The notes under the pieces are model-generated. The model was not told the DNA's origin. It made no database searches and was given only the letters and a program-made list of their open reading frames with translations. The position numbers were made by a program, and so were the translations under genes. Shown one piece after another: positions 33,674 to 41,149 of a stretch of DNA of 64,000 nucleotides; the stretch's first letter is position 1; each line of letters begins with the position of its first letter. The DNA is from DB1 sp049323655. GTDB taxonomy: Bacteria; Desulfobacterota; Desulfobulbia; Desulfobulbales; SURF-16. The DNA is taken from NCBI GenBank assembly GCA_049323655.1, contig JBMONO010000041.1, positions 1-64,000 of the forward strand, given 5' to 3'.

Positions 33674-34531
33674 ATGTATCCGGTCCTGCGGCGGAATGAT
33701 AAGGGCGAGGAGGTCCAGCGATTGCAGTCGTTGCTGAACCGGGTGGGGGCCATGCTTGTTGCCGACGGCGATTTCGGCCTCGGCACCGAACGGGGGGTGC
33801 GTTACGGCCAGCATCGCGCCGGTCTTCCGGAAACCGGTTTTGCCGAGGAACCGCTCTGGCGCTGGCTGGAAGGCCAGCCCGAGCCATATCCGCTTCTCGA
33901 TGTGGACGGCGTCGCCCTCATTGCGAGGGAGGAAACCGGCGGGCTTGCCTATTACCAGCAGGTGACCCGCTGGCCCCATTATCCCGGCTCGGCCAGCGGC
34001 ATCACCATCGGCATCGGCTACGATCTGCGCTTTAACAGCGAAGATGATCTGCGCGTGACGTGGGGCCCGCATCTTCCCCAATCCGCTCTTCATGAGTTGA
34101 TCAGGGATATCGGTAAACGGGGCAGCAAGGCCCGGGAACGCGAACTGCAACGGCTCGGCATCGAGATCCCCTTTGTTGTCGCCTGGCAGCTCTTTATCGA
34201 TACGACCCTGCCCCGTTTTTACACCGAAACGGCGCGCATCTATCCCTCCTTGCCCCATTTGTCCCCACTGTGCCGCGCCGCCCTGGTCAGCCTGGTCTAC
34301 AACCGGGGCGCTGGTCTGATTGGCCCCACCCGGCTTGAGATGCGCGCCATCCGTGATATCCTCGTCCGGGCCGATGATCCCGCCCTGGCCCCCTCGGCGC
34401 GCCTGACGGTCCTGGCCGAGGTCGAGGAGCAGTTTGTCGCCATGCAGCGGCTCTGGCCCCTCGGCTCCGGCCTGCGCAAGCGGCGGCAGGCCGAGGCTAA
34501 TCTTTGGCGGGAAGGGCTGACGACAGTCTAA
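33674..34531 (+). CDS. Peptidoglycan-binding plus lysozyme-like (pesticin/GH24-type) protein
   Basis: A 285-residue protein. Residues ~1-60 resemble a peptidoglycan-binding domain 1 repeat (RRNDKGEEVQRLQSLLN...DGDFGLGTERGV). The rest resembles the lysozyme-like fold of pesticin and T4 lysozyme relatives: IAREETGGLAYYQ with a candidate catalytic Glu, SGITIGIGYDL, and LVSLVYNRGAGL. There is no signal peptide, so export would need a holin or another route, as for phage endolysins. No phage gene lies beside it. GGAGGAG at 33661-33667 selects ATG 33674. Confidence 0.75.
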   Translation: MYPVLRRNDKGEEVQRLQSLLNRVGAMLVADGDFGLGTERGVRYGQHRAGLPETGFAEEPLWRWLEGQPEPYPLLDVDGVALIAREETGGLAYYQQVTRWPHYPGSASGITIGIGYDLRFNSEDDLRVTWGPHLPQSALHELIRDIGKRGSKARERELQRLGIEIPFVVAWQLFIDTTLPRFYTETARIYPSLPHLSPLCRAALVSLVYNRGAGLIGPTRLEMRAIRDILVRADDPALAPSARLTVLAEVEEQFVAMQRLWPLGSGLRKRRQAEANLWREGLTTV

Positions 34532-34612
34532 CCCCGCGCCCCTGCCAGCCCGTGATGAAACGGTTCGACTTCCTCCCGAAACCCTTGCCATCCGCAGGGG
34601 AATATTTTATAA

Positions 34613-34698
34613 GAGCTTATCCACAAAGACGCTTTTCGGTGATCGCGCCGGATTTTGAGCCGGATGCGAGCACAAAGGTATTATCCGTGGATAAGCTC
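34613..34698. repeat. Long-range 12-bp inverted repeat with nested hairpin and DnaA-box-like sequence
   Basis: GAGCTTATCCAC (34613-34624) pairs perfectly with GTGGATAAGCTC (34687-34698) across 62 bp. Inside, TCGCGCCGG and CCGGATGCGA can form a second stem. TTATCCACA, the DnaA-box consensus, is at 34617-34625, and a near match lies in the opposite arm. It occupies the 266-bp gap ahead of the CBS-ACT gene. It may be a structured RNA, a repeat or a binding site. Confidence 0.6.
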
Positions 34699-34797
34699 CA
34701 AGTAGCGAGCGCGGTCGGACCGTTTCGGCCGCAACGCACCGGGATGATTCGCGCTGAAAAAGGCGACTGACAAAAATGATCAGGGAGGAAAACTGAT

Positions 34798-35481
34798 ATG
34801 CTGATTCGTGACTGGATGGCGAAAAACGTTCTGACCGTGGATGAAAACACGTCGCTGATGCGGGCCACCCGTATCATGAAGGAAAATTCGATTCGCCGTC
34901 TTCCCGTTGTTTCCCATGGCAAACTGGTCGGCATCATCACCGATCGCGACGTGAAGGACGCCTCGCCCTCCAAGACCACCTCCCTCGACGTCCACGAACT
35001 TTATTATTTGCTCTCCGAGATGAAGGTCAAGGATCTGATGACCCCCAATCCCATTGTCATCGGCGGTCACGAGTCGTTGGAGAAGGCGGCGGTCATCATG
35101 CTGGAGTGCAAGATTTCCGGCGTTCCGGTCATCGACGAGTCCGGCTATCTTATCGGTCTACTCAGTGAGACCGATGTTCTGCGCGGCTTCATCCACAGCA
35201 CCGGCATCAAGGACGGCGCCATGCAGTATGTCTTTGATCTGGTTGATGAACCGGGTTCGGTCACCCGGGTCGTGAAGATCCTGCGTGAGCATAACGCCCG
35301 GGTTATCAGTGTGCTGACATCCTTCGAGGATGCGCCGGAAGGCAAGAAACGGGTGGCGATCCGGGTTGTGACGACAAGTCCCGATGAGGCGGAAAAGCTC
35401 TCCGACCTGCTTTCCCAGAATTTCACCGTGGTCTTCCAAGGGCGCGACGAGTTGAAGGATTTGCCGAAGCGGCGGAAATAG
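34798..35481 (+). CDS. CBS-CBS-ACT protein (AcuB-like)
   Basis: A 227-residue protein. Two CBS motifs occupy residues 1-140 (MLIRDWMAKNVLTVDENTSL, GIITDRDVKDA; VKDLMTPNPIVIGGHESLE, GLLSETDVLRGF), and an ACT-like ligand-binding domain follows (LVDEPGSVTRVVKILREHNARVISVLTSF). This architecture is called AcuB-like in many genomes, but a link to acetoin metabolism is not shown here. AGGGAGGAAAA lies before ATG 34798. A strong bidirectional terminator follows the stop. Confidence 0.9.
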   Translation: MLIRDWMAKNVLTVDENTSLMRATRIMKENSIRRLPVVSHGKLVGIITDRDVKDASPSKTTSLDVHELYYLLSEMKVKDLMTPNPIVIGGHESLEKAAVIMLECKISGVPVIDESGYLIGLLSETDVLRGFIHSTGIKDGAMQYVFDLVDEPGSVTRVVKILREHNARVISVLTSFEDAPEGKKRVAIRVVTTSPDEAEKLSDLLSQNFTVVFQGRDELKDLPKRRK

Positions 35482-35504
35482 CCTGTCTCCATGCTCTGCT
35501 CGTC

Positions 35505-35537
35505 AACCCGGGTCGCCTTTCGACCCGGGTTTTTTTA
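35505..35537. terminator. Bidirectional rho-independent terminator
   Basis: AACCCGGGTCG, CCTTT, CGACCCGGGTT followed by TTTTTT on the plus strand. The stem is perfect over 11 bp. It lies between the convergent CBS-ACT and PBP1A genes, and its T-run contains the PBP1A stop codon on the other strand. Confidence 0.9.
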
Positions 35538-37607
35538 TTGGGGCGCGGCCAACTCCTCTTCTTTTGGGGGGGACATGTCCGCTGGTGCGGCGCCGAACCC
35601 GTCGCCTGTCGGCTCGACCGGCTGCTGCTGGGTCCAGGGCAGCATTTCCCGTTTGAAGGGCATCCAGCTTTTCCTGTCGTAGTTGCCCGGGTTGAAGGCG
35701 CCTGTCTGTTTGTCGATCGGCAGGAAGATAATGGTGTCCGGTATGGGAAAACTTTTTTGGGTAAAGGGGACGCGCTCCATGAAGTCGCGCCAGATCGGTG
35801 CGCATGCCTTGCCGCCGGTTTCGTCGCGTCCCAGTGATGTCCGCTGGTCATAACCGAGCCAGACCCCGCAGACCATCTCCGGGGTGTAACCGATGAACCA
35901 GGCATCGTAATACCTGTCGGTGGTTCCGGTCTTGCCCGCTGCCTCGACGTCAAGCCCACGGGCCTGCTTGCCGGTACCTTCCTCAATAGCGCTTTTCAGA
36001 ATGTGGCTGATCTGAAAGGCGGTCTCCCGGTCCAGTACCTGATCGGTTTGTGGCTGCCACTGCTCGAGAATTCGACCGTTCTTGTCAATAATCCTGGTGA
36101 TAAAAACCGGTAATGCCCGTTTCCCTTCGTTGGCAAAGGTGGTGTATGCTCCGGTCAGTTCAAGCAGGGTCACCTCGGAGGCGCCGAGGGCAAGCGAGAG
36201 ATTTTTTGTCATCGGCGATAGGATGCCCATGGCCCTGGCCAGACGGCGGACAGGATCGGTGCCCAGCTGCTGGAGAAGCTTGATGGTGACGATATTGCGG
36301 GAATGGATGAGCGCAGTGCTGATGGTGGTCGGCCCGTAAAATTCTTCGGTGAAGTTCTGTGGCTGCCAGCTAGCTGCCCCATCAGCGCCGGGCAGGGAGA
36401 GCGGTTCGTCGATGACGATGGAGGCCGGAGTAAAGGAGGATTGCAGGGCCGCGGCATAGACAATGGGTTTGAAGGCCGAGCCGGGTTGTCGTTTCGCCTG
36501 GGTCGCCCGGTTAAACTGGCTTTTGTCGAAATTGGTGCCGCCGACCACGGCCCGTACCTGGCCGGTGTCGCTTTCCAGGGCGAGGAGGGCGGCCTGGGGC
36601 AGCTCTTTGGATTTGCCTGCCTGGCGCAATGCCCATTTCGCCACCCCCCGATTGACGGCGGCGGTGGCGTGTTGCTGCAGCAGCGGGTCAAGGGTGGTCT
36701 CCACCGTCAGCCCCCCCTCGGTCAACAGCCTGGCGCCGTATCGGTTCTGGATGTCATTTTTCACATGCTGGACAAAGTACCTGCTTTCATCATCCTTTTC
36801 CACCGGCGCTCCCCAAAGCAAGGGCTGGGCATAGGCGGCACGGGCCATGGAGGCGGTGATGTAACCCTCCTCTGCCATCCGGTTCAGGACATAGGCTTGC
36901 CGTTTTTTTGCCAGTTCGAAATGTTTGAATGGCGAATAGCGGCTCGGCGCTTGAGGTAATCCGGCCAGAATGGCAATTTCCGCAAGGGAAAGCTGATCCG
37001 CTCGTTTGTCAAAGTAGACCCTGGCCGCCGCATCCACACCGTACGCCCCTTCGCCGAAATAGATCTGGTTGAGATAGATGTGGAGAATCTCCTTTTTGCT
37101 CAGGGTGTTATCGATCCGGTAGGCGAGGATCGCTTCTTTGATTTTTCGTGTATAGGTTTTCTCCGGGGTGAGGAGCAGGGAACGGGCGACCTGCTGGGTG
37201 ATGGTGCTGCCGCCCTGCCCCCGTTCACCGGTGCTTAAGTTGTGCAGCAGGGCGCGGAGGATGGACCAGCCGTCAACCCCGGCATGCTGAAAGAAACGGG
37301 CGTCCTCGGCGGCAATGAAGGCCAGGGGCAGCAGTTCCGGCATCCTGTCGTAAGGGATGACAAAACGGTTTTCAATAAAGATGCGATCGATCTCTTTGCC
37401 GTGCCGGTCGAGGATGACGGTGGTGGCTGGCGGAGAATAGTCGGTGAGTTTGTCGACGTCCGGAATCTCCAGGGTGATGAAAGAAAAGATGGCGATGCCG
37501 ATGGCAAGGGAAAGGAAAAAGGCGATGGCGAGGAGATAGAGGGACAGGTGGAGATGGGAGAGGGGCCGTGACTGTCCGTCGGGTGCGTTGTTTCTCGGTG
37601 TCGCCAT
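35535..37607 (-). CDS. mrcA: Penicillin-binding protein 1A (bifunctional)
   Basis: About 690 residues. A membrane anchor (LYLLAIAFFLSLAIGIAIFSF) follows a short cytoplasmic tail. The GT51 transglycosylase domain shows ARFFQHAGVDGWSILRA-like EDxxFxxHxG, GGSTITQQVARSLLL and KIKEAILAYRI. The transpeptidase domain has SAFK (GSAFKPIVYAAAL), SRN (IHSRNIVTIK) and KTG (AAGKTGTTDRYYDAWF). It polymerises and cross-links peptidoglycan in the periplasm. ATG 37607 is chosen over an upstream TTG; the ribosome site is weak. The C terminus is rich in Pro, Glu and Gln (MLPWTQQQPVEPTG). Confidence 0.94.
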   Translation of the reverse strand: MATPRNNAPDGQSRPLSHLHLSLYLLAIAFFLSLAIGIAIFSFITLEIPDVDKLTDYSPPATTVILDRHGKEIDRIFIENRFVIPYDRMPELLPLAFIAAEDARFFQHAGVDGWSILRALLHNLSTGERGQGGSTITQQVARSLLLTPEKTYTRKIKEAILAYRIDNTLSKKEILHIYLNQIYFGEGAYGVDAAARVYFDKRADQLSLAEIAILAGLPQAPSRYSPFKHFELAKKRQAYVLNRMAEEGYITASMARAAYAQPLLWGAPVEKDDESRYFVQHVKNDIQNRYGARLLTEGGLTVETTLDPLLQQHATAAVNRGVAKWALRQAGKSKELPQAALLALESDTGQVRAVVGGTNFDKSQFNRATQAKRQPGSAFKPIVYAAALQSSFTPASIVIDEPLSLPGADGAASWQPQNFTEEFYGPTTISTALIHSRNIVTIKLLQQLGTDPVRRLARAMGILSPMTKNLSLALGASEVTLLELTGAYTTFANEGKRALPVFITRIIDKNGRILEQWQPQTDQVLDRETAFQISHILKSAIEEGTGKQARGLDVEAAGKTGTTDRYYDAWFIGYTPEMVCGVWLGYDQRTSLGRDETGGKACAPIWRDFMERVPFTQKSFPIPDTIIFLPIDKQTGAFNPGNYDRKSWMPFKREMLPWTQQQPVEPTGDGFGAAPADMSPPKEEELAAPQ

Positions 37608-37677
37608 GGTGCCGGGCGTTGTTGTCAGTGGTGGGTGGGCTGCCGGAAACAGGTCCGGAGGCAATGTGCTGTGCAGG

Positions 37678-37714
37678 AAAAAACGAAAGGCCGCTCTCGG
37701 GGAGCGGCCTTTCG
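37678..37714 (-). terminator. Rho-independent terminator of the cytochrome c3 gene
   Basis: On the minus strand CGAAAGGCCGCTC, CCCGA, GAGCGGCCTTTCG (perfect 13-bp stem) is followed by TTTTTT. It begins 25 bp after the cytochrome stop and separates it from the PBP1A gene. Confidence 0.9.
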
Positions 37715-37738
37715 TGGGTCAAGCTGATTCAATCAGAC

Positions 37739-38128
37739 TTATTTGTGACATTCGGCGCACTTGGTCGGGCCTTTGCCCATTGTCTGATGACAGCCTTTGC
37801 AGTTTGTGTGGGCCGCATCCTTGAAGGTGGCGACTTCTTTCGGCAGACCGGCTGCCTTGTTGTGGCAGGACTCGCATTTCTCGATCTTCATGCCGTCGGT
37901 GTAATCGGTCTTCTTGCCGTCGGCGCCCTTGCCGTGATGGCACTCACCACAGGCAAGGCCGGCATCCTGATGTTTCTTGTGCGGGAAAACGGCTGGTTTC
38001 GGTTTCGGAGCCGCATCAATGGTGGCCTGCAGAGTGATGTCGGCCGGGCCGTTATCGGCCATGACGGGAACGGTGAAACCGGCAAGTACCGCGAAAGCTG
38101 CTGCGCACACAATAGTTTTTTTGATCAT
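37739..38128 (-). CDS. Tetraheme class III cytochrome c3
   Basis: A 129-residue periplasmic protein: signal peptide MIKKTIVCAAAFAVLAGF...VMA, then four CxxCH haem sites (CGECH, CESCH, CKGCH, CAECH) and additional His in FPHKKH, CHH and AAHTNC that can serve as sixth ligands. This is the small cytochrome c3 of sulfate- and sulfur-reducing deltaproteobacteria, an electron shuttle between periplasmic hydrogenase or formate dehydrogenase and membrane complexes. GGGGAGAAG precedes ATG 38128. Next to it are the genes ccsB and resB, which attach haem to such cytochromes. Confidence 0.94.
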   Translation of the reverse strand: MIKKTIVCAAAFAVLAGFTVPVMADNGPADITLQATIDAAPKPKPAVFPHKKHQDAGLACGECHHGKGADGKKTDYTDGMKIEKCESCHNKAAGLPKEVATFKDAAHTNCKGCHQTMGKGPTKCAECHK

Positions 38129-38260
38129 GTTCTTCTCCCCTTGATGAATTTTTGACAGTCCCTTTAGACAGTGAAAAAAACCGATAAACGGTATCTTTTT
38201 ACGCCGTCTCCGTTGATTTGTCAAGATGGAAGCGGCGAAAAATGATTTGCCATTCATTTG

Positions 38261-39106
38261 TCAACTGCTGCCGTAGCTGTGCAGGCCGGAGAGCAGGAAG
38301 TTGACGCCGAAATAGGTGAAGATAACAGATACAAAACCGATGATCGCCAGCCAGGCAATCCTCTTTCCTTGCCAGCCACGGGTAAAACGGGCATGCAGGG
38401 TGGCGGCGTAGATGAACCAGGTGATGAGCGACCAGGTTTCCTTGGGATCCCAGCTCCAGTAAGTTCCCCAGGCCGAGTTGGCCCAGATGGCGCCGGTGAT
38501 GATGCCGGCGCTCAGCCAGAGGAAACCGAAAATCATCGATTTATGAATGATGTCATCAATGACTTTGAGGGATGGCAGGGTGCTGATGATGCCACCCTCC
38601 TTTTTTTCTTCCGCCGCATTTTTCATGAGATACATGAAGCCGAGTCCGCAGGCCACCGCAAAGGCGGCGTAGCCGATGAAACAGGTGATGACATGGGCAA
38701 TGAGCCAGTTGCTCTGCAGGGCCGGAATGAGCGGCGAGATCTCCTGATTGATGCCCTTGCCGAACGAGGCATAGGCCATGCTGACAAAGGCGAAGGGGAT
38801 GGCAAAGGCGCCGATGAGCCGGTTGTTGAACTTGATTTCAAGCAGCAGATAAAAGATGACGATGGACCAGGAAAAGAAGACGAGGGACTCGTACATGTTG
38901 GACAGCGGGGCATGGCCCATGCCCATCTGGTAGGATTCGTACCAGCGCAGCCCGAGTCCGGCGGTCTGGGCCAGAAAGGTGAGCAGCGTCACCAGGGAGG
39001 CGGCGATGCCTGATTTTTTTGTCTTGAAGATCAGCGTGGCGACATAGAGCGCCGAGGCGATGAGATAGCCGAGGGTGCTTATGCCCAGCAGTTGCGAACT
39101 TGTCAT
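38261..39106 (-). CDS. ccsB: Cytochrome c biogenesis protein CcsB/CcsA (haem handling, system II)
   Basis: A 281-residue polytopic membrane protein with about eight hydrophobic segments and the tryptophan-rich haem motif WGTYWSWDPKETWSLITWF. Conserved His residues flank it (LIAHVITCF; LHARF). In system II cytochrome c maturation it works with ResB to export and attach haem to apocytochrome. It lies 27 bp downstream of resB and 132 bp upstream of cytochrome c3 in the same direction, so the three are probably coexpressed. Confidence 0.93.
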   Translation of the reverse strand: MTSSQLLGISTLGYLIASALYVATLIFKTKKSGIAASLVTLLTFLAQTAGLGLRWYESYQMGMGHAPLSNMYESLVFFSWSIVIFYLLLEIKFNNRLIGAFAIPFAFVSMAYASFGKGINQEISPLIPALQSNWLIAHVITCFIGYAAFAVACGLGFMYLMKNAAEEKKEGGIISTLPSLKVIDDIIHKSMIFGFLWLSAGIITGAIWANSAWGTYWSWDPKETWSLITWFIYAATLHARFTRGWQGKRIAWLAIIGFVSVIFTYFGVNFLLSGLHSYGSS

Positions 39107-39133
39107 TGTCGGTCCTCTGTGGAGTAGTGAACG

Positions 39134-40471
39134 TTAGGAAAGAGTCTGTATTTTATCGGTAATGGCCTCGCTGACCGCAGCAAAACTTTTTTCAAAGGCG
39201 GGTTTGTTCTTGTTGCTGTTGCCGCAGATCAGAACCAGGCTCTGCCCGTCTTCCCTTTTAATGTAAACCCAGATGCGCCGGTGGGAAAGAAAAAACGCCA
39301 CCATCAGACCGACAAGCATCAGAGTGCAACCGATGTAGACTGTCCAGACGCCGGGATCCTTGGTGACCTGCAGACCGGTGGCGAAAAATTCTTTCAGTCC
39401 GAAGGAGTATTCTGTGCCACCGCGATTAATAGTCAGGGAGTCGCCGTCAGCAATCCAGAAGGGTTCACCCGGGCCCGCCGCGTTGGCGAACCAGATTTTA
39501 TATTGAAACTTCATCGGCGTTTCGGTCATGTCGCGGTTGATGATACCGAAGGTGACGTTTTCTCCCGGCCATTTGACCTCTTTGCCCGGTTCGACAAGAA
39601 AGAGCTCGGTTGTTTTTGTTGCGTTGTTGGTCAGGGAGACGAGAAATTTTTCATAGGACTGGTAGCTCGACTGGTAGAAGGTATGCCCCTTGTAGGTCAA
39701 CGGATCGTTGACGACGATGGATTTGCTCAGGACCTCCTTGCCGTTCTCCAGGATGGCGAGCTCGGAGCGGAACTCCCTGGGCATGCCGTTCGGGTAATGG
39801 GTGAGGGTGAATCGTTTGCACAGCACCTCAAAACCGAGATTGATCGGTCTTTTGGTGCCGAACTCATAAATAACGTCTGAAGAACGGGTTTCCGGAATCA
39901 TGATGCTGCCCTTGTAGCCGAAATAGGAACCGATCATGGCGCCGGCAAAGATGACGAGAATGCTGGCATGAACGGCATAGACGCCGAGGCGGGTCCATGG
40001 GCCTTTTTGCGAGAAGAGGAGGATACCGCCCTCCCGTTCGGCCTCCCTGCTTTTCCAGCCCGTCGCCGCCAGAGCGGCCCTGACCTGGGCTGCGGCATTT
40101 TCCAATGAGGCCGGAGTGAGGATTTCCTTGCGGGGATTCATCTTGGCCAGGCGGTTCATTTCGGTCTGCAGATTGTCCTGCACCACCATTTGCCAGACAT
40201 GGGGCAGTCGTTCGATGGTGCAGATGGTCAGGTTGAGGCCGAGCAGGATGAGCAGGCTGACGAACCACCAGGAATTGTACATGTCCGGGATGTCAAGCAG
40301 TTGAAAGAGTTGGGCCATGTTGGCGCCGTATTGCTGAATATAGGCATCAGGCGGACTGTGCTGGGGGATGACCGTGCCGATGATAGAGGCCACGGCAAGG
40401 AGGAATAGCACAAAGAGAGCCAGTTTGACCGAGGCAAAAAAAGTCCAGATGCTGTTTTTCGAAGTGCTCAT
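39134..40471 (-). CDS. resB: Cytochrome c biogenesis protein ResB
   Basis: A 445-residue ResB-family protein. The start ASVKLALFVLFLLAVASIIGTVIPQ is the first membrane helix and the family signature; two more helices (WFVSLLILLGLNLTICTIERL; LGVYAVHASILVIFAGAMIG) follow, then a large periplasmic domain and a final helix (VYIGCTLMLVGLMVAFFLSH). It is the partner of CcsB for haem ligation to c-type cytochromes. The start is ATG 40471. The 324-bp divergent space to rpmB carries the rpmB promoter. Confidence 0.93.
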   Translation of the reverse strand: MSTSKNSIWTFFASVKLALFVLFLLAVASIIGTVIPQHSPPDAYIQQYGANMAQLFQLLDIPDMYNSWWFVSLLILLGLNLTICTIERLPHVWQMVVQDNLQTEMNRLAKMNPRKEILTPASLENAAAQVRAALAATGWKSREAEREGGILLFSQKGPWTRLGVYAVHASILVIFAGAMIGSYFGYKGSIMIPETRSSDVIYEFGTKRPINLGFEVLCKRFTLTHYPNGMPREFRSELAILENGKEVLSKSIVVNDPLTYKGHTFYQSSYQSYEKFLVSLTNNATKTTELFLVEPGKEVKWPGENVTFGIINRDMTETPMKFQYKIWFANAAGPGEPFWIADGDSLTINRGGTEYSFGLKEFFATGLQVTKDPGVWTVYIGCTLMLVGLMVAFFLSHRRIWVYIKREDGQSLVLICGNSNKNKPAFEKSFAAVSEAITDKIQTLS

Positions 40472-40686
40472 GCTGTCCTTAACAAGTGAATAAAGGTTTT
40501 AGAGGAGAAAAGCGCGGCGGAAGAGCGCATGAAAGACACCTGATACCATGGGTGCGACAACGTGTCAATATCCCGGCCCTGGTCTGGACGCTCACTAGCA
40601 GAGTGACACAAATGGTAACAGAAAGTTCGGAAAAAGATAAGAACGATTATGAACTTTTTCCCAGGTGCGATGGTGCGAAAAAAAAC

Positions 40687-40715
40687 TTGCGTTGCGTGGG
40701 AGGACGATGTATAGA
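40687..40715 (+). promoter_or_regulatory. Candidate sigma-70 promoter for rpmB
   Basis: TTGCGT (40687-40692), 17-bp spacer, TATAGA (40710-40715), about 80 bp before rpmB. Nothing else is evident in 40472-40795 apart from the rpmB ribosome site. Confidence 0.5.
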
Positions 40716-40795
40716 TCATGGTTCTTGAGAAAAATATGTCGGCCGTCTTCTGTTGAGAGCGAGTCGGTTCATTCTGGTCCTGAAGGAGTTGAATT

Positions 40796-41002
40796 ATGTC
40801 ACGAGAATGCGAGATCTGCGGCAAAAAGCCTGTTTCCGGCAACAATGTCAGCCATGCCCATAACAAAACACGTCGTCGCTGGCTGCCCAACCTGAAAAAA
40901 GTCCGAGTGGCGACTGCGGGCGGCAACGGCAAACAGATCAGGGTCTGCACCCGCTGTATCCGGTCCGGCGCCGTGGTCAAACCGGTGGTCCGGAACGCCT
41001 GA
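40796..41002 (+). CDS. rpmB: 50S ribosomal protein L28
   Basis: A 68-residue L28 of the zinc-binding form: CEICGKKPVSGNNVSHAHNKT and CTRCIRSGAVVK provide two Cys pairs. The conserved NKTRRRWLPNLKKV segment contacts rRNA. GAAGGAG precedes ATG 40796. The gene is monocistronic, with its own likely promoter and a terminator 23 bp after the stop. It carries no rpmG neighbour. Confidence 0.96.
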   Translation: MSRECEICGKKPVSGNNVSHAHNKTRRRWLPNLKKVRVATAGGNGKQIRVCTRCIRSGAVVKPVVRNA

Positions 41003-41024
41003 TTGTCCACCTGATTGTTGCTGA

Positions 41025-41060
41025 CCCGGAAAAAGCCTTTTCATTGATGCTTTTTCCGGG
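41025..41060 (+). terminator. Terminator-like hairpin after rpmB
   Basis: CCCGGAAAAAGC, 12-bp loop, GCTTTTTCCGGG: a perfect 12-bp stem 23 bp after the rpmB stop. It is followed by TTTCGCTTTTCC, a broken T-tract. Confidence 0.75.
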
Positions 41061-41149
41061 TTTCGCTTTTCCTGTGCCGGAAGGGCGAGCAATGGTCATC
41101 TTCTGCATTGCCGCTGGCGCTTCTCCTCTGCTCTTTCCGTTTTCATCAG

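Noticed and set aside
34613..34698. Replication origin
   Set aside because: Only one perfect DnaA box and one near match; no dnaA, dnaN or AT-rich unwinding region is close by.
40468..41010. 180-codon frame antisense to rpmB
   Set aside because: It covers rpmB and its promoter region and has no domain or ribosome site.
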